Part shown: piece by piece, positions 31,254-32,968 of the stretch
How the letters are laid out: each line of letters starts with the position of its first letter
Position numbering within the stretch: position 1 is the first letter of the stretch
NCBI GenBank assembly: GCA_030151365.1
Contig: JASLDW010000080.1
Location: 1 to 32,968 of the forward strand
DNA: 32,968 nucleotides
Source of the DNA: Lysobacter sp.
GTDB lineage: Bacteria; Pseudomonadota; Gammaproteobacteria; Xanthomonadales; Xanthomonadaceae
Reading direction: 5' to 3'
Program-made: the position numbers and the translations under genes
Notes under the pieces: model-generated
What the model saw: the letters and a program-made list of their open reading frames with translations, nothing else
What the model was told of the DNA's origin: nothing
Database searches by the model: none

Positions 31254-32968
31254 ATGCGCAAGTCGCTGCTCGCCGCTTCCATCACCCTTTGCATCGCCGC
31301 CTGCCAGCAGCAGGCGCCGCAGGCCAGTGCGCCTGCGACGACGACTCCGGCCACCGCCAGCGTGCCGGCCCCCCAATCCACGGAGGCCGTGGTGGACGAG
31401 CATTCCTATTCGCAGCCGGACAAGGTCCGCACCACCGATCTCGCCCTCGACCTCGCGCTCGACTTCGCCAAGAAGACGATCTCCGGCACCTCGACCTACA
31501 CCCTCGACTGGCTCGACAGGAACGCGACCCAGTTCGTCCTCGATACCCGCGACATCACCATCCAGAAGGCCGAAGGTCAGGGTGCCGACGGCCAGTGGCA
31601 TGAGCTGAAGTTCGCGCTCGCTCCGGCCGACAAGATCCTCGGCAGCAAGCTCACCGTCGAGACGCCGGACCGTCCCGCCAAGGTGCGCCTGACCTACGTG
31701 ACTTCGCCGAATGCATCCGGCCTGCAGTGGCTGGACCCGGCGATGACGGAAGGCAAGAAGACGCCCTTCATGTTCAGCCAGTCGCAGCAGATCCACGCAC
31801 GCAGCTGGGTGCCGTTGCAGGACACGCCGCAGATCCGCTTCACCTATTCCGCGCATGTCACCGCGCCGAAGAACGTGATGGTGCTGATGAGCGCCGACAA
31901 CAAGCCGGACGCGCAGCGCACCGGCGACTACACCTTCCGCATGCCGCAGAAGATCCCGTCCTACCTGCTGGCGATCGCCGCGGGCGACCTGGTGTTCAAG
32001 CCGATCAACAAGCGCAGCGGCGTGTGGGCGGAACCGGCGATGGTCGGCAAGGCCGAGAAGGAGTTCGAGGACACCGGCAAGATGATCGATACCGCCGAGA
32101 AGTTGTACGGCCCGTATCGCTGGGATCGCTACGACCTGCTGGTGCTGCCGCCGTCCTTCCCCTATGGCGGCATGGAGAATCCGCGCCTGACCTTCGCCAC
32201 CCCGACCGTGATCGTCGGCGACAAGTCGCTGGTGTCGCTGGTCGCGCATGAACTCGCGCACAGCTGGTCGGGCAACCTCGTCACCTTCGCCACCGACAAG
32301 GACGCGTGGTTGAACGAAGGCACCACCACCTACGTGCAGAGCCGCATCACCGAAGCGCTGTACGGCGTCGACGCCAAGGACATGGAGAACGCGATCGACC
32401 GCGGCGAACTGGCCGAGGAATACAAGACGCTCGATCCCAAGTTGCAATTGCTGTCGTTGAAACCGGGCACGCTGGCCGATCCCGACGGTTCGTCGAGCGC
32501 GACCGTCTACACCAAGGGCGCGTGGTTCTGGCAGTGGCTGGAACAGAAATACGGCCGTGACGTGTTCGATCCTTTCCTGAAGGGCTATTTCTACCACTTC
32601 GCCTTCCAGAGCATCACCACCAAGCAGATGCTCGACTACCTCAAGACCAATCTGATCGATGCCCATCCCGGCAAGGTGACGATGGCCGAGGTCGAGAAGT
32701 GGATCTACGAGCCGGGCATCCCCGACGACGCGCCCAAGACCGATTCGAAGAAGTTCGACGCCGTCGACGTCTCGCTCAAGACCTGGCTGGATGGCGGGAT
32801 CCTGCCGCCCAAGGCGACCACCGACAAGTACAGCACGCAGGAATGGGTGCACTTCATCGAGGGCCTGCCGCCGACGCTCAAGACCGAGCAGCTCAAGGCG
32901 CTCGACGACGCCTACCACTTCACCGGCACGCCCAATGGCGAGATCGCGATGCGCTGGTATCCGCTCAC
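31254..32968 (+). CDS. M1-family aminopeptidase lipoprotein, leukotriene A4 hydrolase-like (3' end beyond window)
   Basis: At least 571 residues, open to the window edge. A lipoprotein signal with IAAC (C17) is followed by a Thr/Ala/Pro linker. The domain is M1 metallopeptidase: exopeptidase loop GGMENP, zinc site HELAH (H332, E333, H336) and the third ligand E355 in NEGTTTY at the spacing of the LTA4-hydrolase branch (HEXXH-X18-E). It removes N-terminal residues from peptides, and the lipid anchor puts it in the periplasm or on the outer membrane. ATG 31254 begins the lipoprotein signal; the ribosome site is unclear. It is divergent from the DUF5916 gene across 155 bases. Confidence 0.9.
   Translation, partial: MRKSLLAASITLCIAACQQQAPQASAPATTTPATASVPAPQSTEAVVDEHSYSQPDKVRTTDLALDLALDFAKKTISGTSTYTLDWLDRNATQFVLDTRDITIQKAEGQGADGQWHELKFALAPADKILGSKLTVETPDRPAKVRLTYVTSPNASGLQWLDPAMTEGKKTPFMFSQSQQIHARSWVPLQDTPQIRFTYSAHVTAPKNVMVLMSADNKPDAQRTGDYTFRMPQKIPSYLLAIAAGDLVFKPINKRSGVWAEPAMVGKAEKEFEDTGKMIDTAEKLYGPYRWDRYDLLVLPPSFPYGGMENPRLTFATPTVIVGDKSLVSLVAHELAHSWSGNLVTFATDKDAWLNEGTTTYVQSRITEALYGVDAKDMENAIDRGELAEEYKTLDPKLQLLSLKPGTLADPDGSSSATVYTKGAWFWQWLEQKYGRDVFDPFLKGYFYHFAFQSITTKQMLDYLKTNLIDAHPGKVTMAEVEKWIYEPGIPDDAPKTDSKKFDAVDVSLKTWLDGGILPPKATTDKYSTQEWVHFIEGLPPTLKTEQLKALDDAYHFTGTPNGEIAMRWYPL

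Noticed and set aside
29017..32918. Long frames opposite the DUF5916 gene (719 codons) and the M1 peptidase (687 codons)
   Set aside because: Shadows of real genes; the M1 peptidase on the plus strand has a full zinc site and lipobox.

Overview
The window is GC-rich (roughly 65% by eye) and densely coded. Gene content and order point to a gammaproteobacterium of the Xanthomonadaceae/Lysobacteraceae (Lysobacter, Luteimonas or Thermomonas type). Clues are the algR-hemC pair, the lptM-dapF-DUF484-xerC-hslV-hslU string, an HslV with a 12-residue propeptide, a DUF5916 outer-membrane protein and several secreted or lipoprotein peptidases. Genus and species cannot be settled from this sequence alone.

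Layout. Positions 1-190 hold the end of an rRNA operon: a nearly complete 5S rRNA followed by two strong hairpin terminators. From 284 to 5707 there are unlinked housekeeping or envelope genes: a CPBP intramembrane protease, an exported lytic transglycosylase, a PQQ-type sugar dehydrogenase lipoprotein (minus), a HAD hydrolase, two small exported proteins and a carboxylesterase. From 5752 to 8762 come an AlgR-type LytTR response regulator, hemC, a WYL-domain regulator and a tiny membrane protein. Two S9A prolyl-oligopeptidase-family enzymes then overlap by one base (8829-13066); one is exported and the other is cytosolic oligopeptidase B. After a REP-like hairpin element (13112-13181) follows the compact lptM-dapF-DUF484-xerC cluster, then hslVU behind a good sigma-32 promoter match. 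A secreted cupin (minus) and a CLC chloride transporter with CBS domains close this part at 20517.

The accessory part is 20528-26425. A thioredoxin-like gene directly behind the CLC gene is broken by a frameshift and an in-frame stop. Next to it lies a complete Type III restriction-modification system (mod and res, minus strand, 1-bp overlap). A divergent XRE-family regulator faces mod across a 105-bp, AT-rich gap with a perfect 18-bp palindrome at its middle, which looks like an autoregulated switch. Inside mod, the stretch expected to encode the target-recognition domain drops to about 50% GC against 63-65% on either side (hand count), suggesting that the recognition module was exchanged.

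The right end returns to chromosomal genes: a FucP/GluP-type sugar transporter (minus), ubiE (plus), a large DUF5916 outer-membrane protein (minus) and an M1 aminopeptidase lipoprotein that runs off the window end.

I see no CRISPR array, tRNA, insertion sequence or prophage. The best candidates for new biology are the Type III R-M regulatory arrangement with its mosaic mod gene, and the divergent ion-pathway residues of the CLC protein.
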